A DNA stretch of 10,977 bases. Origin: Alphaproteobacteria bacterium. GTDB taxonomy: Bacteria > Pseudomonadota > Alphaproteobacteria > UBA9219. The translations under genes and the position numbers were made by a program. The notes beneath the pieces are model-generated. The model searched no databases and was not told the origin of the DNA. It worked only from the letters and a program-made list of their open reading frames with translations. The DNA is taken from contig JAQUPC010000072.1 in the NCBI GenBank assembly GCA_028716765.1, positions 1-10,977 of the forward strand, read 5' to 3'. Within the stretch, counting starts at the first letter, position 1. The number at the start of each line of letters is the position of its first letter. This document shows positions 1 through 6,331 of the stretch, piece after piece.

Positions 1-156
1 GATGCGGTTTTCCAGAACGCGCCGCAAGCTGCCTTCGGAAGCCGCAAAGCGGCTGAGGTAAAACAGGGCTACGTTGGCCAGATAGTCAGGCGTCGGCACC
101 TTGATGCGTTTGCGGCGGGGGCCGGAGTTGTGTTTTCGGCCGGGAGAACGGTTCAT
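1..156 (-). CDS. recX: RecX family regulatory protein, N-terminal fragment (cut by window edge)
   Basis: Reading leftward from an ATG at 156, 52 codons stay open to the window edge. After a basic leader (RKHNSGPRRKRIKVP) comes PTPDYLANVALFYLSRFAAS followed by EGSLRRVLENRI. This tyrosine/leucine-rich helix and the LRRVL segment are typical of the start of alphaproteobacterial RecX proteins, which bind RecA filaments and modulate recombination and the SOS response. Only the first helices are present, so the rest of the protein cannot be checked. No clear Shine-Dalgarno precedes the ATG. Upstream codons stay open back to the stop of the previous gene (223-225), but that stretch contains no ATG, GTG or TTG, so 156 is the only standard start. 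It follows two minus-strand exported-protein genes after 66 nt. The family call rests on recognised sequence pattern only. Confidence 0.72.
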   Translation of the reverse strand, partial: MNRSPGRKHNSGPRRKRIKVPTPDYLANVALFYLSRFAASEGSLRRVLENRI

Positions 157-222
157 GGGATTTACGCAATCGGGCGGAGCATTGTTGCCGCGAATGTAAC
201 ACGGAAGCGGGCGGAGAAAAGT

Positions 223-567
223 TTAATTGCCGCCGCCCGGAGGCAGAAAAAGAGGCTGGCCGGTTGTCGAATAGTAAGTAGAAGCCCCGCTTCTGTTCGG
301 AGAACCGCTGCCGCCAACGGAAGTGGAGATATTCGGATACCTCATCCTGTTGGCTCGGGATTCCTGAACCTGAACCGACAGAATTCCGGGGATAATGGTT
401 ATCGATTGTCCGGGGTAACCTTGGCCGTTTTGCATGCCGCTGCACGCCAGCGTCTGAGCCATACCGGCTATGACGAACGCCCATTTCAGCGCGCGCGTCA
501 GTTGAGATTCGCGGCGGCAAATTGACTGCTTTGCAGGTTTTAATCCTTTAAACGGGACTGATTTCAT
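223..567 (-). CDS. Small exported hypothetical protein, possible lipoprotein
   Basis: This 114-residue protein has no family I recognise. The start is placed at the ATG at 567, because a good Shine-Dalgarno (GAGGGA) lies about 8 nt upstream. The in-frame ATG at 582 sits before that site and has none of its own. The N-terminus is long and basic (KSVPFKGLKPAKQ, then CRRESQLTRALK), followed by a hydrophobic stretch (WAFVIAGMAQTLA) ending at Cys42. TLAC is an imperfect lipobox because Thr replaces the usual Leu/Val/Ile at -3, so a lipoprotein is plausible but not certain. The mature part is small, rich in Gly, Ser, Pro and Gln, and ends PLFLPPGGGN. No catalytic motif is visible. It lies 51 nt after the stop of the larger lipoprotein gene on the same strand, so the two may be co-transcribed and both act in the envelope. 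Confidence 0.6.
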   Translation of the reverse strand: MKSVPFKGLKPAKQSICRRESQLTRALKWAFVIAGMAQTLACSGMQNGQGYPGQSITIIPGILSVQVQESRANRMRYPNISTSVGGSGSPNRSGASTYYSTTGQPLFLPPGGGN

Positions 568-618
568 AATAAATTCCCTCATGAACTATCGTTGGGTTTT
601 ATCAATAATAATAAATAA

Positions 619-1461
619 TCAATTGCCCTGTCCCGGGCGTCTTTCTTTTCCCCGGGGCTGTCTGTCCATGCGCTGCGGGTGTTGCCCTTGTTGTTCTTGT
701 TGTTTTATTTGGGGCGTTGGCTGAACCTGCCGGGGTTGCGGCCTGCCAAATCCCGGATGGCCCTGCGGCTGCGGTTGAGGCGGCGGCGGTATGAGGTCCG
801 GTTTTATTCGTGGCCCCGGCAGAACTTGCTGCTGTTGGCGTTCCCCTTGCAGCGGCTGCCTGTGCCGAGGCTCAATCTGCGGATTTGGATGCTGCCGGTG
901 CTGTTTTTGCCCGAAGTGCCCCGGAGGAAGCTCGCCTTGGGGTAATGTAGCCTGTCCCGGCTGAGGGTGGTGATAAAACGCCCGCCCTCCCTTTTCGGCA
1001 TATCGGCCCAGGATGAATGTTCTTTCCACAGTAACATTGTTGATAACAACCGGCCTGTCATAGCGGATGAAGGGTCTGCGGTAAGTATCAAATGTGACGT
1101 ACAAACCGGCGACATAGGGAATGAGGAAGGCGGGGCGTCCGGCAAAAAACGGTCCATAGACGCCGTTCGGGCCGATGATTATGTCGGCCGAGTAGGGGCG
1201 GTAAAAATAGGCGCCGTTTGAATAAACGCCATAGACGCCATCGGGATACAAAGCCGCGCCGATCAAGGCGGGACTATAATTCACGGAGCCGTCGGGATTG
1301 ACGCGATAGTTGCCCGGAGCACATCCTGTTAACCCCGTGCCGGCTGTGGCAAGCGCGAGAGGGATCGCGAGAATGCACGCTGCTTTTTTAAACAGTGAAA
1401 AAATGCGGGAAGCGGGGCATCCGGTCGCCTCTTCGTTTGCAGATTTGAAAGCTTCTGACAT
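619..1461 (-). CDS. Predicted lipoprotein with YGV-rich domain and Pro/Gln/His-rich tail
   Basis: This 280-residue protein is not assigned to a family. The ATG at 1461 is preceded by AAGGGA about 9 nt upstream. A basic, unusually long leader of about 26 residues precedes a hydrophobic segment (residues 27-43) and a clean lipobox LTGC with Cys47, so the mature protein is probably lipid-anchored. Residues 48-165 are rich in Tyr, Gly, Asn and Pro and contain two related motifs, DGVYGVYSNGAY (about 74-85) and GPNGVYGPFFAG (about 97-108), suggesting a small beta-rich repeat. From about residue 165 to the end the protein is low complexity: Pro, Gln, His, Arg and Gly dominate, with runs such as PPPPQPQPQ. 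That tail is likely disordered and basic, and could reach through or bind cell-wall polymers, which is inference. A candidate promoter lies at 1500-1529. The small exported-protein gene follows 51 nt downstream. Confidence 0.7.
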   Translation of the reverse strand: MSEAFKSANEEATGCPASRIFSLFKKAACILAIPLALATAGTGLTGCAPGNYRVNPDGSVNYSPALIGAALYPDGVYGVYSNGAYFYRPYSADIIIGPNGVYGPFFAGRPAFLIPYVAGLYVTFDTYRRPFIRYDRPVVINNVTVERTFILGRYAEKGGRAFYHHPQPGQATLPQGELPPGHFGQKQHRQHPNPQIEPRHRQPLQGERQQQQVLPGPRIKPDLIPPPPQPQPQGHPGFGRPQPRQVQPTPQIKQQEQQGQHPQRMDRQPRGKERRPGQGN

Positions 1462-1499
1462 TACTTAAATCCCTTTGGGAATATTTTAAATCCAGGCGC

Positions 1500-1529
1500 A
1501 TTTTATCAGACGAAAGCTGGCGGCTGCAA
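1500..1529 (-). promoter_or_regulatory. Candidate promoter for the 619-1461 lipoprotein gene
   Basis: On the minus strand, TTGCAG (1529-1524) and TAAAAT (1505-1500) are separated by 18 nt and point toward the lipoprotein start at 1461. The -10 is a good match but the -35 matches only the TTG, so the call is tentative. The divergent gap 1462-1661 also contains an 11-nt perfect inverted repeat, GGTTA-A-TAACC at 1545-1555, which could be an operator between the two divergent units. Confidence 0.3.
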
Positions 1530-1573
1530 TTGGTTTCATCTATTGGTTAATAACCTTAGGACAAAGGAAGGCA

Positions 1574-1602
1574 TTGGAAAGGGCGGCATCCTTCACTATA
1601 AG
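1574..1602 (+). promoter_or_regulatory. Candidate promoter for gpt and the rRNA methyltransferase gene
   Basis: TTGGAA (1574-1579) and TATAAG (1597-1602) are separated by 17 nt on the plus strand, a near-consensus sigma-70 arrangement (4/6 and 5/6 matches). Transcription would begin near 1609, giving a leader of about 50 nt before the gpt start. The leader holds only a short CCGG-AAA-CCGG hairpin. I do not recognise a purine riboswitch in it. Confidence 0.45.
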
Positions 1603-1661
1603 AAGGTTGCTATAAGGCGTCCGGAAACCGGGCCATACGTGGTTTTGGAGGGGTTAATACC

Positions 1662-2168
1662 GTGACTGAGACAGACGTTAAAAAGTTTTTTCCCGTAAGC
1701 TGGGAGGAATTGCACCGCAACTCCAAGGCGCTGGCGTGGCGGCTGTTGGATCTGGGCCCGTGGAAAGGCATGGTGGCGATCACGCGCGGTGGGCTTGTGC
1801 CTGCGGCCGTCATTGCCCGCGAGCTGGACATACGCGTTATCGAAACCGTCGCCGTCGTCGGTTACGATTACGACGATACCAATCCCCGCCGGTCGTCCGA
1901 AGCCCGCGTTATCAAACACGCTTCCGGCGTTGGCGACGGCGAAGGCTGGCTTGTGGTCGACGATCTGGTCGATACGGGCCGCACGGCGGAAATACTGCGC
2001 AAGATGATGCCCAAGGCGCATTTTGCGACCGTGTATGCCAAGCCGTTGGGGCGGCCGCTGGTCGATACGTTCATCACCGAGGTGAGCCAGGACACGTGGA
2101 TTTACTTTCCGTGGGATATCGAATTGCAATTCGCGCAGCCGATCGCCACGCAACGCAAAAAAAGCTGA
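1662..2168 (+). CDS. gpt: Xanthine(-guanine) phosphoribosyltransferase
   Basis: This 168-residue purine-salvage enzyme transfers the ribose-5-phosphate of PRPP to xanthine, guanine or hypoxanthine to give the nucleotide monophosphate. The type I phosphoribosyltransferase PRPP-binding motif is clear: WLVVDDLVDTGRTA at residues 96-109, with the paired Asp100-Asp101. Upstream, MVAITRGGLVPAAVIARELD (37-56) matches the corresponding E. coli Gpt segment. Downstream, PKAHFATVYAKPLGRPLVD and the QDTWIYFPWD segment are diagnostic of the Gpt branch, where the Trp and nearby residues cap the purine base. It is slightly longer than the 152-residue E. coli enzyme at both ends. The start is GTG at 1662, with GGAGGGG just upstream. 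The stop at 2166-2168 overlaps the Shine-Dalgarno of the next gene, so the pair is probably one operon. Confidence 0.9.
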   Translation: MTETDVKKFFPVSWEELHRNSKALAWRLLDLGPWKGMVAITRGGLVPAAVIARELDIRVIETVAVVGYDYDDTNPRRSSEARVIKHASGVGDGEGWLVVDDLVDTGRTAEILRKMMPKAHFATVYAKPLGRPLVDTFITEVSQDTWIYFPWDIELQFAQPIATQRKKS

Positions 2169-2177
2169 GGTACAACC

Positions 2178-3362
2178 GTGACGCTTCCCATTGTGCGGCT
2201 GCAGGCCGGACGGCACAAACGCACCGCGCAAGGGCATCCGTGGGTCTATTCCAACGAGATCGTCATGGACGGCGCCGCCAAGGCTCTCGAGCCCGGCACC
2301 TTTGTCCGTTTCTACGCGCACGACGGCACGTATCTGGGGGCGGGGAGTTTCAATCCGCATACGCTGATTGCGGGAAGGCTGTTTACGCGCGTGCCCTTGC
2401 CGGCCATTGACAAGGAATGGATCGGCGAGCGTTTGAGCAAGGCTTTGGCTTTGCGCCAGCGCCTTGTGACGGAGCCTTGCTACCGTCTTGTGCATGCCGA
2501 GGCCGACGGATTGCCCGGCCTTATCGTCGACCGTTTCGGGCCGCATCTCAGCGTTCAGATCAACACGGCAGGCATGCAAAGATTGTGGCCGCAGGTCGAA
2601 GAGGCTTTGGCAGCAAAGCTGCAACCCGAAAGCATCGTGCTGCATAACGACAGCTCCGTGCGCGCGCTGGAAGGGTTGGATCGCTCCGTATCGGTCGCGC
2701 GCGGCGCGGTCAATGGTCCGGTTGAAGTTCACGAAAACGGCCTGACCTATTACGCCGATATCGTCGGCGGGCAGAAAACCGGATGGTATTTCGATCAGCG
2801 CGACAATCGGGCGCTTGTGGCTCGCTTTGCGCCCGGTGCGCGCGTGCTCGATCTTTACTGCAACGCGGGCGGTTTTGGCTTGCTGGCGGCGAAGGCCGGC
2901 GCGGCGGAAGCGATCGGCGTGGATTCCTCCGAACCGGCTTTGGATCTGGCGCGGAAAGCGGCCGTTCGCAACAAGCTTGAAGCAAAAGTGAACTGGCGTT
3001 GCGCCAGCGTGTTCGAAGAACTGGAAAAGCTTAATGCGGCTAAGGAGAAGTTCGGCATCGTCGTCGCCGATCCGCCGCCGTTCGTGAAAAGCCGCAAGGA
3101 TGTGGGAAGCGGCGCGCGCGGTTATCGCAAGCTGGCGCGGCTCGCGGCGCAGGTTGCGGAGCCGGACGGCCTGCTGTTCATCGCGTCATGCAGCCACAAT
3201 ATGGAGCTGAACCGGTTTACGGAAGAAGTCGCGCGCGGCCTGTCCGAAGCGCGGCGCGAGGGGCGCATTCTGTACACGGTTTTCGCCGCGCCCGATCATC
3301 CCGTTCATCCGCACCTGCCGGAAAGCGCGTATTTGAAGGGGTTGCTGGTGCAGATTGATTAA
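2178..3362 (+). CDS. RlmI-type class I SAM-dependent rRNA methyltransferase
   Basis: This 394-residue protein has the layout of the RlmI family, whose E. coli member makes 5-methylcytosine at 23S rRNA position 1962. Residues 5-75 look like an N-terminal PUA RNA-binding domain (HPWVYSNEI). A middle EEHAD-like region includes RLVHAEADGLPGLIVDRFG (103-121). The Rossmann methyltransferase domain begins at GGQKTGWYFDQRDNR (197-211). Motif I is DLYCNAGGFG (225-234). An acidic SAM-ribose residue is expected in GVDSSEPAL. Motif IV is ADPPPFVKS (297-305). Motif VI is ASCSHN (336-341), with the Cys typical of m5C enzymes. The start is GTG at 2178 with GAGG 7 nt upstream, overlapping the gpt stop. The exact target nucleotide is inferred from family membership only. 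It converges on the next gene across a strong palindrome. Confidence 0.85.
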   Translation: MTLPIVRLQAGRHKRTAQGHPWVYSNEIVMDGAAKALEPGTFVRFYAHDGTYLGAGSFNPHTLIAGRLFTRVPLPAIDKEWIGERLSKALALRQRLVTEPCYRLVHAEADGLPGLIVDRFGPHLSVQINTAGMQRLWPQVEEALAAKLQPESIVLHNDSSVRALEGLDRSVSVARGAVNGPVEVHENGLTYYADIVGGQKTGWYFDQRDNRALVARFAPGARVLDLYCNAGGFGLLAAKAGAAEAIGVDSSEPALDLARKAAVRNKLEAKVNWRCASVFEELEKLNAAKEKFGIVVADPPPFVKSRKDVGSGARGYRKLARLAAQVAEPDGLLFIASCSHNMELNRFTEEVARGLSEARREGRILYTVFAAPDHPVHPHLPESAYLKGLLVQID

Positions 3363-3406
3363 ATCTGTGGTTTTATAAACTGAATTAGCAGCAAGAGCTG
3401 TCGAGT

Positions 3407-3428
3407 CCCCCTCCCCTTGGGGAGGGGG
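3407..3428. terminator. GC-rich palindrome between convergent genes, likely bidirectional terminator and repeat copy
   Basis: Two perfect 10-nt arms, CCCCCTCCCC (3407-3416) and GGGGAGGGGG (3419-3428), are separated by TT. The hairpin lies in the 76-nt gap between two convergent methyltransferase genes, where it could stop transcription from both sides. Neither strand has a convincing U-tract after it. The same core (CTCCCC-TTGGGG-AG) recurs at 5398-5419 and 5496-5515, so it also belongs to a dispersed repeat family. Confidence 0.55.
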
Positions 3429-3438
3429 GCTAAGAGCA

Positions 3439-4698
3439 TTAACGCGCGAAATGCGCCGCGAGTTCCAGATGCGTCGACCAGAGAAACTGATCGACGGGCA
3501 GAAGTGATTGCAGTTTGTAGCCGCCTTGCATCAAAATCTTCGCGTCGCGGGCGAAGGACGGCGGATCGCAACTGATCGCCGCGATATGCGGCGCGCGGCT
3601 TTGGGCCAGCGCCGCGGCTTGCGCCTTGGCGCCGCCGCGCGGCGGATCGAAAATGACCGCGTTGAAAGCGTTGAGGTCATCCGCACAGTAGGGCGATGAA
3701 ATCAGGTTGCGTTGCTCGACGCGCAGGCGGGGCTGTTGTCTGACAGCGGCTCCGAGCGCGGCGTTCGCCGGGCCGTCGACATCGGCGAAATGGATTCTTT
3801 TGGCCTGCGTCATCGCGAGTCCGAAACCGCCAAGGCCGCAAAACAAATCAGCGATCTTTTCCACGTGGCCAACGGAGCGTTTCGCAAAATCGATCAACGT
3901 TTTTTCGCCCGTAGCCGTGGCCTGGAGGAACGAGCCTGACGGAAACGGCACGCGCGTTTCGCCATATTGCACCGAGAGGGGAAGGCGAAAGGCGACCGGC
4001 TCGACGGGCGAACGGTCCCATTTGCGCCATGACAATTGCGCGATATCGAGTTCTTCAGCAAGCGACGCCAGATTTTGCCGTTGCTCTAGGTTCAGCGGCG
4101 GCCCGCCGATAAAGGCAACGTCGAAGCCGTCCGGGAGTCCGGTGATCTGGATGTCGCAAGCCTTGCCTGCCGGAAGAACACGCGGAAATTTTTCGCGCAG
4201 CCTTTGAATGAAGGAAACCAGCTCGGGCAGAAGCACAGGACAAGCCTTGACGTTGACAAGGTCATGGCTGCGCCATTCGTTGAATCCCAACACGATCCCG
4301 TCTTTCCCGTGTTTTGCGCCAAGACGCGCGCGCCGACGCGTGGCGGGCGCGGAAACGGCGGCGGGCAGCAAAGGTACGTCATGCAGCCCGGCCTGTTCCA
4401 GCGTTTGACGAAGCTGTCGGAGTTTCCAGCCGATATAGGCGGCCGCGTTCATGTGCTGCAAACGACATCCGCCGCAGCGCAGAAAATGGGGGCAGGGCGG
4501 CGTTGCGCGCTCTGGCGAGGAATTGAGTACTTCCAGAACTTCGGCGCGTTGTTGCTGGCCTTGGCGTGCGCCGGGACGAACCTTGACGCGCTCGCCCGGC
4601 AAGGTTCCGGTCACGAAAAAGGTTAAACCGTTTTGGTGGGCAATGCCGTCGCCTTGCGCGCCGAGATCGTCGATCGTGAGGTCAAGCGTTTCGCTCAT
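3439..4698 (-). CDS. RumA/RlmD/TrmA-family RNA m5U methyltransferase
   Basis: This 419-residue enzyme is predicted to methylate uridine C5 in rRNA or tRNA using SAM. The start is the ATG at 4698 (MSETLDLTIDDLG), which has GGAAAG upstream. Extending to 4764 adds a leader unlike the family. Residues 1-60 form a TRAM-like domain (DDLGAQGDGIAHQNG, LPGERVKV). Cysteines at 69, 75, 78 (CPHFLRCGGC) and 153 (KACPVL) fit the C-x5-C-x2-C...C iron-sulfur cluster. The methyltransferase domain has DLFCGLGGFG (284-293), DPPRGG (351-356), the nucleophile loop SCDPPSFARD with Cys377, and the C-terminal HLE with Glu412 as likely general base. The loop reads SCDPPSFARD where the usual family form is close to SCNPATLARD, a mild departure. 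Which of the U747, U1939 or T54-type sites it modifies cannot be told from sequence alone. Confidence 0.85.
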   Translation of the reverse strand: MSETLDLTIDDLGAQGDGIAHQNGLTFFVTGTLPGERVKVRPGARQGQQQRAEVLEVLNSSPERATPPCPHFLRCGGCRLQHMNAAAYIGWKLRQLRQTLEQAGLHDVPLLPAAVSAPATRRRARLGAKHGKDGIVLGFNEWRSHDLVNVKACPVLLPELVSFIQRLREKFPRVLPAGKACDIQITGLPDGFDVAFIGGPPLNLEQRQNLASLAEELDIAQLSWRKWDRSPVEPVAFRLPLSVQYGETRVPFPSGSFLQATATGEKTLIDFAKRSVGHVEKIADLFCGLGGFGLAMTQAKRIHFADVDGPANAALGAAVRQQPRLRVEQRNLISSPYCADDLNAFNAVIFDPPRGGAKAQAAALAQSRAPHIAAISCDPPSFARDAKILMQGGYKLQSLLPVDQFLWSTHLELAAHFAR

Positions 4699-4790
4699 GT
4701 TCTTTCCGGATAAGGAATTTCTTTGCCCGTTCACTCGCAGATGATAGCCTAGCAGGCAATTCAAACGAGCGAAATCAGGAGTTGAGAGCG

Positions 4791-5267
4791 ATGCGCGGTT
4801 ATTTCGGGGTCGGGGTCGAAGAGATCAGCAAGGGGTTCAACCTCGGCAATCTGGTGCGCACGGCGCATGCGTTCGGCGCCAGCTTTTTCTTCACGATCAA
4901 CGCTTCCGCGAAGTACAGCGAGATCAAGGCTTCCGATACGTCGCACGCCGATATCCATATGCCGTTTTACGATTATGCCGGCGTGGCTGACCTCGACTTG
5001 CCGAAAGATTGCTCGCTTGTCGGCGTGGAGTTGTTGGACGAAGCGGTGGACTTGCCAAGTTTCCGGCATCCGCTCCGCGCGGCTTATGTACTGGGGCCGG
5101 AAAAGGGAAGCCTGTCGCCCGAACTCGTTGCGCGCTGCGAGCATATCGTCAAAATCCCGACGAAGTTCTGCGTGAACGTCGGCGTTGCCGGGGCGCTGGT
5201 GATCTATGACCGGATGATCAGCCTGGGATCGTTTGCGGAAAGGCCGGTGAGGGCGGGGGGAAGATAA
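4791..5267 (+). CDS. Small SpoU/TrmH-family RNA 2'-O-methyltransferase
   Basis: This 158-residue SPOUT (trefoil-knot) protein should 2'-O-methylate a ribose in tRNA or rRNA. All three SpoU motifs are visible. Motif 1 is FNLGNLVRTAHAFGAS (16-31), with the Asn and the catalytic Arg23. Motif 2 is AAYVLGPEKGSLSPEL (97-112). Motif 3 is IPTKFCVNVGVAGALVIYD (122-140), with Asn129. These form the SAM-binding knot. The protein is just the catalytic domain without the N-terminal L30e-like substrate domain of RlmB or TrmH-extended enzymes. The start chosen is ATG 4791, because AGGAG lies 9 nt upstream. The in-frame TTG at 4782 touches the Shine-Dalgarno and cannot be the start. It is divergent from the RumA-family gene, with 92 nt between the starts. 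The RNA target is unknown. Confidence 0.85.
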   Translation: MRGYFGVGVEEISKGFNLGNLVRTAHAFGASFFFTINASAKYSEIKASDTSHADIHMPFYDYAGVADLDLPKDCSLVGVELLDEAVDLPSFRHPLRAAYVLGPEKGSLSPELVARCEHIVKIPTKFCVNVGVAGALVIYDRMISLGSFAERPVRAGGR

Positions 5268-5397
5268 TGCAGATAACAAAAGCTCTTGGAAAATACCGGG
5301 GACATGCGCGCGTGGTTACCTGAGCCGGGAGAGATCATCGAACTATACTTATAGCACTTCAAGAGTTGGCAACGATCTATCGGCCAAAGCAACAAAA

Positions 5398-5516
5398 CCC
5401 CTCTCCCCTTGGGGAGAGGATGGGTGAGGGGTATGTAAAAATACGGCTGTTTCGCTTCGTTTTCCGCCGATGATTCTTACATACCCCGCCCCTAACCCCT
5501 CCCCAAGGGGAGGGGG
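5398..5516. repeat. Compound inverted-repeat element (MITE- or REP-like), 119 bp
   Basis: Each end carries its own GC-rich hairpin: CCCCTCTCCCC-TT-GGGGAGAGG at 5398-5419 and CCCCTCCCC-AA-GGGGAGGGG at 5496-5515. The two ends are also inverted copies of each other out to an inner block reading GGGGTATGTAA on the left (5429-5439) and TTACATACCCC on the right (5477-5487). The whole can fold into one long hairpin or two small ones. The centre (about 5440-5476) has no coding content. The hairpin core matches 3407-3428. This fills most of the 337-nt gene-free gap 5268-5604. The rest of that gap has only a weak TATGAA/TTCATA inverted repeat (5569-5587) just past the toxin stop. Confidence 0.7.
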
Positions 5517-5604
5517 ACAGGTTGCTTTTTCCGCAAGGCCGTTACCAACAATTCATATGCGACAGGTATATGAAAGATAACTTCATAAATATTTAAGGCC
5601 GATT

Positions 5605-5910
5605 CTATTCAACATCCTCATCAAACGGCAAACGCGCGGCGTGGCGAATTTCAAAGACATGAACCGTCGAGGCGGAAGTCACAAAAATAATCCGGTAACG
5701 GTCATGTATCAGATGGCGGATTTCCAGACCATCAAGGCCATTTTCAGACGCAAGCGGGCATCGGCCGGGGTTGCGGGAAAGCGTGGCGCATCTTGCGCGT
5801 AGTTTTTGGGCGTAGCGGCGGGCGTTGGCCGGGCTGTCCTTCGAAATATAGGCGTAAATCCGTTCAAGGCTGCGGATCGCCGTGTTCTGAAAGACGACCT
5901 TGTATTTCAT
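5605..5910 (-). CDS. ParE/RelE-superfamily toxin of a type II toxin-antitoxin pair
   Basis: This 101-residue protein has the length and pattern of the ParE/RelE fold. The opening strand is YKVVFQNTAIRSLERIYAYI, followed by helices SPANARRYAQKLRARCATL, the turn SRNPGRCPLA, then GLEIRHLIHDRYRIIFVTS and VHVFEIRHAARLP, the last strand with the Arg/His typical of the family. RelE members cut ribosome-bound mRNA and ParE members poison gyrase. The YRIIF and IRHAAR blocks fit both, so the target is unresolved. Its ATG (5910-5908) overlaps the end of the antitoxin gene by 4 nt, the usual antitoxin-first arrangement with translational coupling. The reading frame is intact and full length, so the toxin may be active. 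Confidence 0.85.
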   Translation of the reverse strand: MKYKVVFQNTAIRSLERIYAYISKDSPANARRYAQKLRARCATLSRNPGRCPLASENGLDGLEIRHLIHDRYRIIFVTSASTVHVFEIRHAARLPFDEDVE

Positions 5911-6230
5911 TTGGCGCGCCCGCGTTTTGCGGGTTTGCCGAAATATTTAGCGTCAAGCTCGTCGAAAACCTCGTCCATAACGCGCCCGCGCCCCGCTTTC
6001 ATGTCGGCGATGCCGCGTTGGACGGCGTGAAAGTCTTCAAGCTCGTCCAATTGCTTCAGGAGAAGCTGATAGGATTTCGCATCCTGCACGACCAGTTCGG
6101 CCTGTCCGTTGACGGTCAGGACGGACGGCTTGCCCGTTTTCTTGAGCCGCCGCGTGTGATCCTTCGCATTCCGAAGGAAGTCCGTGAAGGAATGGATTTC
6201 GTTCAAGTCGATCGTGCCCGCGGTGCGCAT
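5907..6230 (-). CDS. Phd/YefM-type antitoxin
   Basis: This 107-residue protein should bind and neutralise the downstream toxin and repress its own promoter. The N-terminal DNA-binding region has the Phd/YefM pattern IHSFTDFLRNAKDHTRRLKK followed by PSVLTVNGQAELVVQDAKSY. The later part, LDELEDFHAVQRGIADMKAG and then VMDEVFDELDAKYFGK, is charged and helical, as expected for the toxin-wrapping tail. The start is ATG 6230 (MRTAGTIDL): GAGG lies 7 nt upstream, whereas the in-frame ATG at 6236 is only 1 nt from it. The stop overlaps the toxin start by 4 nt. A perfect inverted repeat just upstream (6240-6266) is the probable operator. Length and composition are normal and I see no damage. Confidence 0.85.
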   Translation of the reverse strand: MRTAGTIDLNEIHSFTDFLRNAKDHTRRLKKTGKPSVLTVNGQAELVVQDAKSYQLLLKQLDELEDFHAVQRGIADMKAGRGRVMDEVFDELDAKYFGKPAKRGRAK

Positions 6231-6239
6231 GGCCATACC

Positions 6240-6266
6240 TCATATAATTAGCAGATGATTATATGA
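6240..6266. promoter_or_regulatory. Inverted-repeat operator and -10 region of the toxin-antitoxin operon
   Basis: TCATATAAT (6240-6248) and ATTATATGA (6258-6266) are perfect 9-bp inverted arms around a 9-nt spacer, 9 nt upstream of the antitoxin start codon. On the minus strand the upstream arm contains a perfect -10 hexamer TATAAT (6263-6258), so a dimeric antitoxin bound here would block RNA polymerase. I see no good -35 at 17-18 nt upstream. The opposite arm also gives TATAAT on the plus strand. Confidence 0.65.
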
Positions 6267-6298
6267 TAGAGGAAAGGGGGCGGGAGGACAAGGGGGGA

Positions 6299-6325
6299 AA
6301 TGCCCTCCAACTGTCTTGGGGCATT
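6299..6325 (-). terminator. Hairpin after the membrane-protein gene, possible terminator
   Basis: AATGCCC (6299-6305) and GGGCATT (6319-6325) are perfect arms with a 13-nt loop. The hairpin lies 6 nt past the stop of the minus-strand gene 6332-6880 and upstream of the toxin-antitoxin promoter. There is no U-run after it on the minus strand (TCCCCCC follows), so termination is uncertain. Confidence 0.35.
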
Positions 6326-6331
6326 CATGGC

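Noticed and set aside
1609..1661. Possible purine riboswitch in the gpt leader.
   Set aside because: The leader is only about 50 nt, has just a 4-bp hairpin, and shows none of the conserved junction bases of known purine or preQ1 riboswitches.
1596..2732. A 378-codon minus-strand open frame spanning gpt and the start of the methyltransferase gene.
   Set aside because: It is antisense to two clearly recognised genes, has composition typical of a codon-bias shadow, and shows no domain.
2710..2985. Long open frames antisense to, or in another frame of, the RlmI-type gene and other GC-rich genes.
   Set aside because: They are rich in Arg, Pro and Ala, have no recognisable family, and lie wholly inside well-supported genes: typical shadows of GC-rich coding DNA.
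5280..5397. CTCTTG (5283-5288) and CAAGAG (5360-5365) as ends of an insertion element.
   Set aside because: The arms are only 6 nt, have no flanking duplication and no transposase; a match this short is common by chance.
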